Origin: a virus
Length of the DNA stretch: 37,255 nt
IMG/VR virus record: IMGVR_UViG_3300031576_000184
Location: 1 to 37,255 of that record
Strand: one strand, 5' to 3'
In this document: in pieces, positions 6,975 through 15,437 of the stretch
Numbering within the stretch: position 1 is the first letter of the stretch
Layout: each line of letters starts with the position of its first letter
The notes under the pieces: model-generated
What the model was told of the DNA's origin: nothing
The model's database searches: none
Seen by the model: the letters and a program-made list of their open reading frames with translations, nothing else
Position numbers and translations under genes: made by a program

Positions 6975-7391
6975 ATGAAAAAAAAGGGGATAGCCCTCAT
7001 CCATCCAGATGAAATTCTAGAGAAAGATAGACGAAAATGCCGATATTGTGAACATCCACTCACTCTGAGAATCATGGTGATAGATCATGTCATTCCCAAA
7101 ACTAAAGGGGGAACAGATGATGAGAGTAATCTTGCAGCGAGTTGTTTTATGTGCAATTCCCAAAAGGGCAGTAAGACCTTAGAGGAATGGGATAAGTCTC
7201 GCAGGACTTATCAATATGAGACGGATAAGGACTTTGAAAAAAATTTGAAGGAGTGGGTCGCGTTAGAAAAGGAGCGTATCCGTCTGGCTGGCGATCCGCG
7301 TCAACAAGAGGTATTGAAATGGTGTCGGGACGGTTTGGAACGAGCTAAGCGGCGTCAAGGTCGTCGCGTTAGCACAGGTAACACATGCTAG
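6975..7391 (+). CDS. HNH endonuclease preceded by structured RNA
   Basis: A 138-aa protein. I chose ATG 6975 because an earlier in-frame start would read through the structured RNA. The N-terminal HNH domain has C22-x2-C25, I-D-H-V-I-P with H38, G-G-T-D-D-E-S-N-L with N52, and C57-x2-C60-N. The tail is charged and helical. DNA from ~6975 to ~7290 is much AT-richer than its neighbours, which with the separate promoter suggests a transferred unit. It lacks RuvC and the IscB N-terminal motif, so it is not a typical IscB. Confidence 0.85.
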   Translation: MKKKGIALIHPDEILEKDRRKCRYCEHPLTLRIMVIDHVIPKTKGGTDDESNLAASCFMCNSQKGSKTLEEWDKSRRTYQYETDKDFEKNLKEWVALEKERIRLAGDPRQQEVLKWCRDGLERAKRRQGRRVSTGNTC

Positions 7392-7401
7392 GTGGAATGG
7401 A

Positions 7402-7707
7402 TTGGATAGAAGCGGCCTAGCGACCCGGATTCTGTTGTGGCGGTGGGCAGAGAGCGGTTCTTGGGACAAAGTGGGGCATGAGCTTGGTTTTAATCGCGGC
7501 TACTTGTGCGCGGTAGCCCATGGTCTCAGACCGGTTAGCAAGAGGTTGAGAATCGCGCTTGACCTGCATTACGGGGGTGTATCCGATATGCCGGCTTCCC
7601 TGCTCGCCTGGAAAATCAAAAATCGGCAGCCCCTCATGGCCCCGACTGGTGCAGAAATGCACCCCGCGAATGCGCGCCATCAGACGTCAAAGAACGAGCG
7701 CGTCTGA
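7402..7707 (+). CDS. Small helix-turn-helix protein
   Basis: A 101-aa protein with a TTG start behind GGTGGA at 7391-7396. Residues ~14-50 (W-D-K-V-G-H-E-L-G-F-N-R-G-Y-L ... R-P-V-S-K-R-L-R-I-A-L) fit a lambda-repressor-like HTH with a Gly-turn and recognition helix, so it may bind DNA. It is the last + gene and overlaps the convergent structural gene by 28 nt. That leaves no room for a terminator between the two opposing operons. Confidence 0.55.
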   Translation: MDRSGLATRILLWRWAESGSWDKVGHELGFNRGYLCAVAHGLRPVSKRLRIALDLHYGGVSDMPASLLAWKIKNRQPLMAPTGAEMHPANARHQTSKNERV

Positions 7708-8396
7708 TGGAACACGGATTGGAGCAATGCGTCTGGCAAATCGTCGGCGCAAATAAAAAACGGCGCAGCACGACCAGACAGAAATGCGCCGCCCGTGTCC
7801 CGATTGCGGCCTGCGTCGAAAGCCGTCGCATTATCGCTGAGTGAGGCTAGCGTACTCACATTCACGGTCTCGACACCATCCACCCAGATGTTGGCTTGGG
7901 AGCTGGGAGTGAACACGCCCAGGACCAAATGCCAGGCGCTTTCGCTGACCGCGCTGCCACTATAGGTTGTGACCGTCGTGCCATCGCTGAGACTGAGACG
8001 AGCTATTCCCGCATTGACATCTAACAGGTACGAGCGTGTGGCCGCGGTCGCGCCCCACTTGCTCATCAAGGCGCGCTGCGCGGTCGTCTCATCATCCCAA
8101 AACCACCCACCAAAGGTCAACGCCCCTGTGATAGAAAGGTCCACTTCGTCTGCTCGCGTTAGCTCGCTGCTCGAGCCATTGAAACCGCCGAACGCCACGA
8201 AGTCATTATAGATATTGGCGGTGACGCCCGTGCTAGTCAGAGTGCGTCCTTGGCTGGACAAGTCGTACACGTCCCCGCCCGCATTGCGGCTCGACATAGG
8301 CCAGAAGCCGCGCAATCCTGGCAGCGCCAGGAATACACTGATGAGATCGAACGGTGTACGGGTGAGGCGATCAGGCGGCAGCGAAAACATAATCAC
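7680..8396 (-). CDS. LamG/concanavalin-like virion protein (putative receptor-binding)
   Basis: A 238-aa protein. After ~40 residues it shows a LamG-type jelly roll: Y-N-D-F-V-A-F-G-G-F-N-G-S-S-S-E-L-T, then L-T-F-G-G-W-F-W-D-D, S-A-W-H-L-V-L-G-V-F and I-W-V-D-G-V. These domains bind glycans and are common at phage tail tips. It is the last gene of the late operon, where tail fibre genes usually lie. GTG 8396 overlaps the preceding stop; ATG 8390 is an equally good start. Confidence 0.75.
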   Translation of the reverse strand: MIMFSLPPDRLTRTPFDLISVFLALPGLRGFWPMSSRNAGGDVYDLSSQGRTLTSTGVTANIYNDFVAFGGFNGSSSELTRADEVDLSITGALTFGGWFWDDETTAQRALMSKWGATAATRSYLLDVNAGIARLSLSDGTTVTTYSGSAVSESAWHLVLGVFTPSSQANIWVDGVETVNVSTLASLSDNATAFDAGRNRDTGGAFLSGRAAPFFICADDLPDALLQSVFHQTRSFFDV

Positions 8397-9490
8397 ACAG
8401 GATGAGATGGCCCACGCCGTCCCAGAGTCACCACATCCATATCCATAGCGATTAGTCCAGGAAGCGGCTGTTCTGGCGTGACGGCAATCGAATCCGTGTC
8501 TGCAAAGTAGTGCGTATCCCCAATTCTGAATGACCGGATACGATCAATGTCTACCGAGGCTGTCGGCGGGAGGTTGCGCATCGTGATCGTGTCGCCGTTG
8601 TGCGCTGACCAGTTCGGCCACCGAGTCCCGTAGGCGTCGTAAAGGCGGTCGAAAGTGATCGCCGCCCGCGCTGGCGGATCGCGATGGTCCTCCAGGAATG
8701 CATCGCGCGTTTTCTCAGCGACGGCGGTCTCCGTGGTGCGCACGCTGACTGACGCTCGCCGCGTCAGGCCGGAGCGGTCAATGCTGGGCTGATTGCTGGC
8801 CGTGCTGGTCACGCGCCGCTGATTGGCCGGGTCCGAGTACACGCCATAGACGCTGTTATAGAGTGTGTCTAGCGTCCTCTGTAGTTGCATGGCGCTCACG
8901 TCCACGTACCAATCGCGCTCCACGTCTCCGCGAGGCCGGAAGTACAGCACCTTGTCGTCGTAGACTCCCGCCTCCCACACGCGCGGTGGAGTCTGGCTGT
9001 CGCCCAGGTTCTTCAGCCGATCTAAGATTTCGCCTGGTCGTTTGTCCTCATACACTTCAGTCTTGAGCGTCACGCCCGGATTTTGCGCCAGGCCCGTGCT
9101 GGCGCTCATAAACGAGTTGAGTGCGTTCACTGTGCTGATGAGGTCGTTGACGATGGCCTGGGCGGTCACTGAGACATGCGTTTTCGTGTACGGCGCATCC
9201 AGGTAGCCGCGCCAGTAGCCCAAGGCTTGCAATCTGACGCCGCCGGCGATGCTATCAATCTCGACGTCCTCGAGCCGCCCATTCCAGACGGTGACGCCGT
9301 CTGCCGTGCACAGCACTTCAGGCAATCCTGGACGGTCAAAGAGCAAGAATGATTCTTCCAGCGACATGGGCACGAACACCGAGAGCGCCTCGTAGCCGTG
9401 ATCGCCCGTGCTGAATTCCATATCGCGCATCGGGCGCATAGGGTCGAGCAACGGCCCATTGGCCGTGAAAACATAGAGCGAAAGAATCAC
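8393..9490 (-). CDS. Tail-tip/baseplate-like protein
   Basis: A ~365-aa protein. The upstream gene stops at 9493, and GGAG at 9496-9499 precedes GTG codons at 9493 and 9490; I prefer 9490. The order beta-rich N-terminus, central conserved L-T-R-R-A-S-V-S-V-R-T, and beta-rich end with M-D-M-D-V-V-T-L-G resembles siphophage tail-tip/hub proteins that follow the tape measure. No enzymatic motif is visible. Function is inferred from position. Confidence 0.65.
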   Translation of the reverse strand: MILSLYVFTANGPLLDPMRPMRDMEFSTGDHGYEALSVFVPMSLEESFLLFDRPGLPEVLCTADGVTVWNGRLEDVEIDSIAGGVRLQALGYWRGYLDAPYTKTHVSVTAQAIVNDLISTVNALNSFMSASTGLAQNPGVTLKTEVYEDKRPGEILDRLKNLGDSQTPPRVWEAGVYDDKVLYFRPRGDVERDWYVDVSAMQLQRTLDTLYNSVYGVYSDPANQRRVTSTASNQPSIDRSGLTRRASVSVRTTETAVAEKTRDAFLEDHRDPPARAAITFDRLYDAYGTRWPNWSAHNGDTITMRNLPPTASVDIDRIRSFRIGDTHYFADTDSIAVTPEQPLPGLIAMDMDVVTLGRRGPSHPV

Positions 9491-9492
9491 CA

Positions 9493-10941
9493 CTACTCCG
9501 GGGAGACGTAACTGATATAGCGATCTGCGACCATCGTACCCGATAAAAGTGCATCTGCTATTGTTGCTTGCCGCCAACGGTCTTGGCTCACTGAACCACC
9601 TGTACCAAGCCAGACAGCATAAATTGTTGTTGTCCGAGTTGGCAAGTACAGATTGCCTACATAAGGTATAACGTCTGTCGTTGTGCCAGTGACAAAATAT
9701 ATCACGGGGCGGTGTGGACCAAATCCACCTGATTCAGAGATCAACAAACGTGGGTCAACAACATAACGATAGGTATTGTCTCCCGCCGCTACACCAGTAG
9801 CATCATTGCGTACCTCAATAACTTGGCTATGATTTGTTAAATCAACCAATACGATTGAGTCTATGTCAAAACTTCCAGAAATGGCCGAAGCTTGAATGTG
9901 AACAAAGAGTCCAGTAGGCTGAACTTGCAAGGAAACCGAACCGACGAATGTCCATTCAGGGCGAGAATTTGCCGTGCCAGGAATAAGTTTTCGTGGCGTA
10001 AAGTTTTGGGGTTCCAGAGCCGCAATGGTTGCACCTGCAAAAATACTGATGCGCACATTGAATGAGGTCGTAGTCGAATTGTTGCGCTGATTGATAAAAA
10101 CGGCGAATAATCTGGCATCTGTTTCTGAGGTGAAATTGATATTGCTGGATTTCCGTTCGGTGACTACAGTTGGTGTGAAACGCAGGACATTTGTGTTGCG
10201 TGCAAGCTGTGTCCCATTGGCAACAGATGAATAATCTGTTGCTGGAACCGCGCCTTCCGCATTGAGAATGATGATCCCGTTCGCCTTTTCGCTCATCGCC
10301 AAAAGTCCTGAAGGAACGTTCAAGCCAGAACGCACGCCATTGATTCTTAGCTTCGTGACGCTCGGATATTTGAGCGCCGCCCCGAACGCCAGCGTGTGCA
10401 AGTCGCCGTTGGTCTGGCTGGTGCTGGTCACCGTCTGCACTGTTGTCAGCGTCCACCAGCCGCGCCGCACAAAGCGCATCCGCCCATTGACGATGTATTT
10501 CCCGTCCGTGAGTAGTGGCCCGGTGAACTCAGGCGGCAGCTGAAGGCAGGAGGCATCCCCAGGCGCGCGGCCATAGATCGGAGCGCGCAACGGTTCGGAT
10601 GGGCTGCTCACCGTCGCCCCCTCGGGCGAGTAGCGCATCTCCACGACCGCGGCATTATCGCGCCGCAGATACCAACGCTCGGCCTGGTCAAGTAGCGCTG
10701 AGAGCGTCTGCCAGTTGAGCATCGCCGCCGCAGCCGTCGCGCCCTTGATGTGAATCAACAGGTCTTCAACCACGTCCACGAACAGCCCGGCTGAGGCCAG
10801 CGGTGAGAGCGATAGCCCACCCTGCGCTGGCGCCCAGCCCTCGGCCGCCACTTTGTAATTCGTGTCGCCAGGCGGCGTGGCCCCATCCGCAAATAGGGCG
10901 CTGGTCGTACCGTCGGTGATCGTCAGGTATTGCGTACCCAT
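9493..10941 (-). CDS. Distal tail-like protein with mosaic C-terminal half
   Basis: A 482-aa protein directly after the tape measure, overlapping its stop (TAATG). The first ~200 residues are GC-rich and contain W-A-P-A-Q-G-G-L-S-L-S-P, R-Y-S-P-E-G and R-R-G-W-W-T-L-T, a pattern typical of tail-tube-proximal proteins. The rest (about 9500-10330 in DNA) is clearly AT-richer, with beta-rich, Asn/Thr-rich sequence suggesting a carbohydrate-binding region acquired by recombination. Position supports a distal tail or receptor-binding role. Confidence 0.65.
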   Translation of the reverse strand: MGTQYLTITDGTTSALFADGATPPGDTNYKVAAEGWAPAQGGLSLSPLASAGLFVDVVEDLLIHIKGATAAAAMLNWQTLSALLDQAERWYLRRDNAAVVEMRYSPEGATVSSPSEPLRAPIYGRAPGDASCLQLPPEFTGPLLTDGKYIVNGRMRFVRRGWWTLTTVQTVTSTSQTNGDLHTLAFGAALKYPSVTKLRINGVRSGLNVPSGLLAMSEKANGIIILNAEGAVPATDYSSVANGTQLARNTNVLRFTPTVVTERKSSNINFTSETDARLFAVFINQRNNSTTTSFNVRISIFAGATIAALEPQNFTPRKLIPGTANSRPEWTFVGSVSLQVQPTGLFVHIQASAISGSFDIDSIVLVDLTNHSQVIEVRNDATGVAAGDNTYRYVVDPRLLISESGGFGPHRPVIYFVTGTTTDVIPYVGNLYLPTRTTTIYAVWLGTGGSVSQDRWRQATIADALLSGTMVADRYISYVSPE

Positions 10942-12431
10942 TATGTGGTTCGGCGCAGGATGTCAGCGCGCCGCCCGCCCTCGGCCAACACGCGGCGCAT
11001 CACGGCCTCGATCATGGTCGCCGTCATGCTGGCCCCGCGCGCGTCGATGTGGAATGTCTGCGCCGCTGGCGTCACCGTCACCCGCTCGCCAGAAGTCAGG
11101 CCGACCCGGAAAGAGTCATTCGGGAAACCGGGTGGGACGATGAAGCTGCCGCCGTGCTGCAGAGGCACAGGGCTCTGTCCCGGCCCTGGCCCACTGGGGT
11201 ATAAGTCCTGATGCACCGTGGTAATGGTCACGGTCTTGCTCTCCAGCGCGTCTATATTAGCCTTGAGCGCGGCCACAGCCGCGCTGTAGCCACTGGTCGC
11301 CTCACCCGCCGAGATGGCGCCATCCCTATTCACATCATACTTAGACTGCAACGCTTCGATGGCCTGGGCCGCAAGCAGCGCCCGCGTGTCTACCACGCCC
11401 AATTCAATCCCCAGAGCCAGGGCCGCCTCAGCATCCAGATTGGCGGACGCCTTATTGAACAGCAGTTCATCTGAATATTTGCGCATCCCAATCGAAAGAA
11501 GGTCAGTCGCCGTCAGTTGTACCCGATGGGCTTCCGTCAGTCCCTCGGTCGAGGCTCTAAGTCCATCGGCATTCCCGGCCGCGGCTAACATCCTAAGCCC
11601 CATGTCGCTTGTCCGATCCCCCAGATCGGTCGTGCCCCTGCCCAGATCAACACCCGCCAAGCGATTCGCCTCCATCACTGCTGTATCGTGATCAATGACG
11701 CCCGTTTTCTCCCGTATCACAATCGAAAGCGCCTTGCCGACGTTGATCAGGTTGGTCATGCCCTCAGCCGCATCCGAGAGGACTGGAACCAACGCAGTTC
11801 CGATCTGGATTTTGAGACCCTCTACCGTGTCATTCAGGCCGTCCATCGCGATCTCATAGTCACGCGCCGCTTGAACACCCTGCTCGTCCATCACTAAGCC
11901 CGCTGAAATCGCGCTGCCCTCTAACTCTTTCAACCCCTCGCTACCCGCCTCTAGAATCTTGGTCATCTCCAGACCGGCGCGCCCAAAGTTTTTGATGGCG
12001 AATTCTGTGCGTTTCACCGGGTCTTCAATCGTGCGGTACTCGTCGGAGAGAGCGCCAAGCGTCTCGATGTTCGGGACGAGGCCCTGCTTGACCATCGCCT
12101 TAATAGATTGAGTGAGCGTCCCGTAGTCCACCTTGAGATCGTCAGCCACCTGGATCAGCAACCCCGATTGCTCAATCGTCGCGCCAGTATTGCGCGCTAA
12201 GTCACGCTGTTGTGCCGCGAGGGCAATGGTAGGATTGATGACTGACTCCACGGCCCCCTTGAGCGTGTTGAAGTAAGTCCCTGCCAGATTGACGGCTGAG
12301 TTCATCTCCGTGAAGGACAATCCTGCCCTCTTGGTAGACGAACCGCTGCCCTCGATGGCGCTGTCCATGCGCTTCACGTCACGGATGGCGTCCTCTACAG
12401 CGGCCTGATACTGAATTCGTATGTTAGTCAT
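10941..12431 (-). CDS. Tape measure protein
   Basis: A 496-aa protein. The N-terminal ~130 residues are helical (V-E-D-A-I-R-D-V-K-R-M-D), the middle has D-P-V-K-R-T-E-F-A-I-K-N-F-G-R-A-G, and the end has Q-H-G-G-S-F-I-V-P and L-T-S-G-E-R-V-T-V-T-P, all typical of siphophage tape measures. Its length implies a short tail. Unusually, residues ~363-377 form an EF-hand/dockerin-like loop (D-V-N-R-D-G-A-I-S-A-G-E). It follows the tail chaperone pair, as expected. Confidence 0.88.
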   Translation of the reverse strand: MTNIRIQYQAAVEDAIRDVKRMDSAIEGSGSSTKRAGLSFTEMNSAVNLAGTYFNTLKGAVESVINPTIALAAQQRDLARNTGATIEQSGLLIQVADDLKVDYGTLTQSIKAMVKQGLVPNIETLGALSDEYRTIEDPVKRTEFAIKNFGRAGLEMTKILEAGSEGLKELEGSAISAGLVMDEQGVQAARDYEIAMDGLNDTVEGLKIQIGTALVPVLSDAAEGMTNLINVGKALSIVIREKTGVIDHDTAVMEANRLAGVDLGRGTTDLGDRTSDMGLRMLAAAGNADGLRASTEGLTEAHRVQLTATDLLSIGMRKYSDELLFNKASANLDAEAALALGIELGVVDTRALLAAQAIEALQSKYDVNRDGAISAGEATSGYSAAVAALKANIDALESKTVTITTVHQDLYPSGPGPGQSPVPLQHGGSFIVPPGFPNDSFRVGLTSGERVTVTPAAQTFHIDARGASMTATMIEAVMRRVLAEGGRRADILRRTT

Positions 12432-12687
12432 AGGGGTTCATCGCAGACAGAAGCAAGCTATTCAGCTGGGGATTTTGCTGCGCCCAGGCAACCCAATCGC
12501 TTGCCCTGGCACGTTCATGATAAGCCGAGACGACAGCCTCAGCATACCAGATGCGGCGCAACTCACCGTAGCCCAAACTCCGCCCATAAACGGCCTGCGC
12601 GCCAAAGCGGGTTATGAGTTGACCCGCCAAGAGTTCATCCGACAGGGGGCCATCGCCCTGGGCATAGGCATATGCCCCTCGGATCAC
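12424..12687 (-). CDS. Tail assembly chaperone, frameshifted part (T-like)
   Basis: An 87-aa frame located where lambda-type phages carry the T part of the G/GT chaperones. It overlaps the upstream gene by 4 nt and could start at GTG 12687, but a -1 shift at the heptamer CCCAAAA (12696-12690) would fuse it to the upstream protein. It ends 8 nt inside the tape measure gene. The sequence contains F-G-A-Q-A-V-Y-G-R-S-L-G and W-V-A-W-A-Q-Q-N-P. Confidence 0.7.
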   Translation of the reverse strand: MIRGAYAYAQGDGPLSDELLAGQLITRFGAQAVYGRSLGYGELRRIWYAEAVVSAYHERARASDWVAWAQQNPQLNSLLLSAMNPYD

Positions 12688-13034
12688 TCTTTTGGGAGTT
12701 CTTCCTCCCCCATCACGATTTTACGAATCTCGCTGACCAGCCAGATCACCAATTGCACACTGGCTACTACGGGTGTCGAAGGGAAGGTCTCCGGTGTGAC
12801 GATCTCAGGCAAGCCCTGCAAATTCCAGGTTTGAACACACCCACACACGCCAGGGAGAATCAAGACGGCGTTCTCAGTGATTCCTGATTCTGCTACAAGC
12901 AAATCATGTCCATTCGCTTCCGCTGCTCTGTCCAGGCCTTGCTTCCAGGCGAGGTATTGCGGGAAATTTAGCGGCTCGTAAAGTGTGACTATACCCGGCC
13001 ACTTTGCAACGGGCGAGGTAATGACCCGAGGCAT
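12684..13034 (-). CDS. Tail assembly chaperone (G-like)
   Basis: A 116-aa protein starting at ATG 13034, which overlaps the preceding stop (TGATG). It sits between the tail tube genes and the tape measure, the standard place for the G chaperone that recruits the tape measure during tail assembly. The final codons CTC-CCA-AAA-GAG before TGA carry an in-frame C-CCA-AAA slippery heptamer. Sequence alone does not show a known family. Confidence 0.7.
   Translation of the reverse strand: MPRVITSPVAKWPGIVTLYEPLNFPQYLAWKQGLDRAAEANGHDLLVAESGITENAVLILPGVCGCVQTWNLQGLPEIVTPETFPSTPVVASVQLVIWLVSEIRKIVMGEEELPKE
12690..12696 (-). other. -1 ribosomal frameshift heptamer CCCAAAA
   Basis: On the minus strand the heptamer reads C-CCA-AAA in the zero frame, the X-XXY-YYZ form. 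It lies one codon before the TGA at 12686-12684. Slipping back one base joins the upstream chaperone to the 12424-12687 frame, as in lambda G-GT. Confidence 0.7.
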
Positions 13035-13537
13035 CAGACGACCTGCGCCGTGCCCCACACCGGCAGAGCGCTGCCCGGATACAGCACGTAGCGCGCTGAG
13101 TAGATCATGCCGCTTGCATCTACGGTGTATTTGACCAACAGATAGCCGCTCGTCGCGCTGGAGGTCATGGTGAACACCGGCTCGCCCGTCTCCCAGAAGT
13201 GACGCACACCGAAGTCAACGCCCAATGATAGGGGCACGCTCAGGCCGTTGATCGGATTGAGCACCGTATGCGAGCCAGACAGCACCGGGGCCGCGCCGCT
13301 GCCTGCAATCGCTGCCGCCGCTGAGTTGTCCCAGGGGCCGCTGACTTCAATCGGCGCGTCGGGCATGTTCGGCAACCGCCCCATGACGGCGTCTTGAAAC
13401 GCGGTCACGTCCTGCTCGGCGTAAGTAATCCCTACGACCGAGAGTGAATTGATCGGAACTTCGCGCAGCGTGCCTGCCGAATCGTCAGTAATGAAGCGTA
13501 CCCACTTTGAAACTGTTCGCCCTGTTTGTGCCGCCAT
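13034..13537 (-). CDS. Tail tube-like structural protein 2
   Basis: A 167-aa, beta-rich protein. Its N-terminus T-G-R-T-V-S-K-W-V-R matches that of the next upstream tail protein, suggesting paralogy or a shared arm. It contains L-S-V-V-G-I-T-Y-A-E-Q-D and several short strands typical of tail tube or capsid-associated folds. Position between a tail protein and the chaperones supports a tube or tube-cap role; which of the two paralogues is the major tube protein is unclear. Confidence 0.65.
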   Translation of the reverse strand: MAAQTGRTVSKWVRFITDDSAGTLREVPINSLSVVGITYAEQDVTAFQDAVMGRLPNMPDAPIEVSGPWDNSAAAAIAGSGAAPVLSGSHTVLNPINGLSVPLSLGVDFGVRHFWETGEPVFTMTSSATSGYLLVKYTVDASGMIYSARYVLYPGSALPVWGTAQVV

Positions 13538-13540
13538 AGG

Positions 13541-14293
13541 TTATTTTCCTCTCACAAATGACATGGCAAAGCTAACGCTAGTTGCTGTCCCGAAGACGAT
13601 CTGCCAGCGCAGGAACTGGCGCACCGTCGCTGTGTTGCCAATCGCCACAATCGCGCCCCGGCGTACCGTCATATCGAGTACGCCGGTCGTCGCCCCTGCC
13701 AGGTCAGCCCAGGCTCCGCCGGCGCTGTCTTCGACTTTGAGCGTGGCCGTGCCATTGCCGGCCGTGACTTGATAGCCCATGTAGCCGCCCAGGGCCGTTG
13801 CCGCGCCATTGTCTACGCCAGTAGCTACATTCACGACCGTCTCAGCCGCAAGCGCGTGCAGCAGCACGCCCCAGCCGCGCGGATACGTCTTGCTTACCGC
13901 CTCGCCCGACCACTCGCTAAACGGGATCGTGACCGTCACCGCCCCGCCCTCCTCGGAGGCATAGTAGGCAAGTTGTTGCTGAACGGCGTTGAACGTAGGG
14001 TCGCCCTGCGCCGGCGCAGCCCTCACACCCACCACGACCATCACCGTCCGCTCGGCTGGGAAAGTCCTGAAATCATGAATTCCGAGCCCCACGGGATCGA
14101 ACACGCCATTAAGCGTCCCGGCCTTGATATGCCCGTGATTGGGCAAAAAGCCCTTGCCGGCATCGGCAATCGTCGTCAGGTCAGCCTCGTCAAAAGACTC
14201 TTCCAGCGGCCCAATGCTGCGCGTATAGCCGCTCAGGTCATACCCCGCCACGTAAGCCCGCACCCACTTGCTGACCGTCCTGCCTGTCGCCAT
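13541..14293 (-). CDS. Tail tube-like structural protein 1
   Basis: A 250-aa protein beginning M-A-T-G-R-T-V-S-K-W-V-R. It shows D-L-S-G-Y-T-R-S-I-G-P-L-E, A-D-L-T-T-I-A-D-A-G-K-G-F-L-P and a Gly/Thr-rich second half, as in several siphophage major tail proteins. The start overlaps the upstream stop (TAATG). It is the best candidate for the major tail tube protein. Confidence 0.7.
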   Translation of the reverse strand: MATGRTVSKWVRAYVAGYDLSGYTRSIGPLEESFDEADLTTIADAGKGFLPNHGHIKAGTLNGVFDPVGLGIHDFRTFPAERTVMVVVGVRAAPAQGDPTFNAVQQQLAYYASEEGGAVTVTIPFSEWSGEAVSKTYPRGWGVLLHALAAETVVNVATGVDNGAATALGGYMGYQVTAGNGTATLKVEDSAGGAWADLAGATTGVLDMTVRRGAIVAIGNTATVRQFLRWQIVFGTATSVSFAMSFVRGK

Positions 14294-14745
14294 TAGTTCA
14301 CAAACTCCATCACCGTTAGCGCCAGGTCCGCGCCGTGAAACTGGTTGCCGCTGGGGTCGGCGACGCCTGCTGAGAAATTAGGAATCTCAACTGCCTGCAA
14401 GTCAATCTGCCCTGCCAGCGCGTCGTTGGCGATGATCGCGTCCAGGAACAACGCCGCTTTCGCCACCAGGTCCTCATACACGTCGAACAGCCCACGCCCC
14501 GCGCCGACTGGCGAATGCAGATAGCGATAGTTGAGCGTGTAGAATACAGTCTTCTTCGCCTGCGCACTGCCAAACGAATCAATACGCACGTTCAAATCGC
14601 TGATATATCCGTCTGGCTTCGGGTAGATCAACGGCAGATCACGCACCAGCGCGTTATCCGGTATCTGGCTGAGGTCGGCGATATGTACGCCGTCCACTGC
14701 CAGGGCGCTGATCTCGCGCGCAATCTGCACCACGTTGAGCGCCAT
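14293..14745 (-). CDS. Tail terminator / head-tail joining protein
   Basis: A 150-aa protein from ATG 14745 (TAATG overlap with the connector gene). It lies between the head-tail connector and tail tube genes, where the tail terminator is usually encoded. It contains V-Y-E-D-L-V-A-K-A-A-L-F-L-D and ends H-G-A-D-L-A-L-T-V-M-E-F-V, an alpha/beta pattern like terminators. Assigned mainly from position. Confidence 0.55.
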   Translation of the reverse strand: MALNVVQIAREISALAVDGVHIADLSQIPDNALVRDLPLIYPKPDGYISDLNVRIDSFGSAQAKKTVFYTLNYRYLHSPVGAGRGLFDVYEDLVAKAALFLDAIIANDALAGQIDLQAVEIPNFSAGVADPSGNQFHGADLALTVMEFVN

Positions 14746-15398
14746 TAGGCGAGCGCGCCTCCCTGTTTGGCGTAACCCTTGATCGCCTCCCAAGCATCCC
14801 GCGGTATCCCCTGAGGCGTAATGACGACGCCCGCAGGTGTCATCTGCGCCACACCCTCGACGCCCTGCCCAAATCGCTTTTGGTACAGACTCTTGGCGAT
14901 GCTCAGACAAGCGCGGTGAGTATTGCGGACGATCTCTACGCTCTTCGGGTCGGTCAGGGAGCGATTGACGTAGCCCCACGTCCCGACAACGCTGATGACT
15001 TGCTCCAGGTTGCCATTCGTGTCCGGCTCCCAGGCAATCGTGGCCGATGGTTTGATACGGATTGCGTATTTCGAGGGCGCATTAGCCGGAAGGAGAATGT
15101 AATCGGCGCTGGCAATCACGGTCGCGTCGCCATTGGTCAGCGTCGTGATCGTAAGCAGGTCGGCATCGAGCAGGAGCTGGCGCGTCGCGCCGGGCGCGGG
15201 CACAGGCACATCGTATTTCCGCGTCTCGCTCGCGCTGTAGAACCAACGTCCAGCACAGGCAGCGTCTACCAGACGGCTCGCATCTGTGATGAAGCCATCT
15301 ATCACCGCATCGTCAATCACATGCGGGTTATAACCCGTGAGCAGCGCGACCTCGTCCAGAAACTCCCGCTGCGTGGCGTAACCGTTCGTGATCGCCAT
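14745..15398 (-). CDS. Head-tail connector (gp6-like adaptor)
   Basis: A 217-aa protein from ATG 15398. The N-terminal A-T-Q-R-E-F-L and D-D-A-V-I-D-G-F-I-T-D-A-S-R-L-V-D-A, followed by Y-D-V-P-V-P-A-P-G and repeated strands, fit HK97 gp6-like adaptor proteins. A GTG at 15437 would extend it by 13 residues and place the strong hairpin at 15406-15431 inside the coding region. No Shine-Dalgarno is visible before 15398 because the hairpin occupies that space. Confidence 0.65.
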   Translation of the reverse strand: MAITNGYATQREFLDEVALLTGYNPHVIDDAVIDGFITDASRLVDAACAGRWFYSASETRKYDVPVPAPGATRQLLLDADLLTITTLTNGDATVIASADYILLPANAPSKYAIRIKPSATIAWEPDTNGNLEQVISVVGTWGYVNRSLTDPKSVEIVRNTHRACLSIAKSLYQKRFGQGVEGVAQMTPAGVVITPQGIPRDAWEAIKGYAKQGGALA

Positions 15399-15405
15399 CG
15401 CACGA

Positions 15406-15431
15406 GGGGGGAGGGCATTGGCCCTCCCCCC
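15406..15431 (-). other. Strong GC hairpin between capsid-proximal gene and connector
   Basis: GGGGGGAGGGC, loop CAAT, GCCCTCCCCCC: a perfect 11-bp stem, read on the minus strand. No T-tract follows, so it is not a standard intrinsic terminator. It buries the only G-rich ribosome-binding candidate for the connector gene and could act as an mRNA stabiliser or translational brake. Confidence 0.6.
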
Positions 15432-15437
15432 GCACAC

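Noticed and set aside
6975-7391. IscB/IshB-type RNA-guided nuclease
   Set aside because: Only a small HNH domain is present; no RuvC parts, bridge helix or typical N-terminal motif was seen, and no guide-like end was identified.
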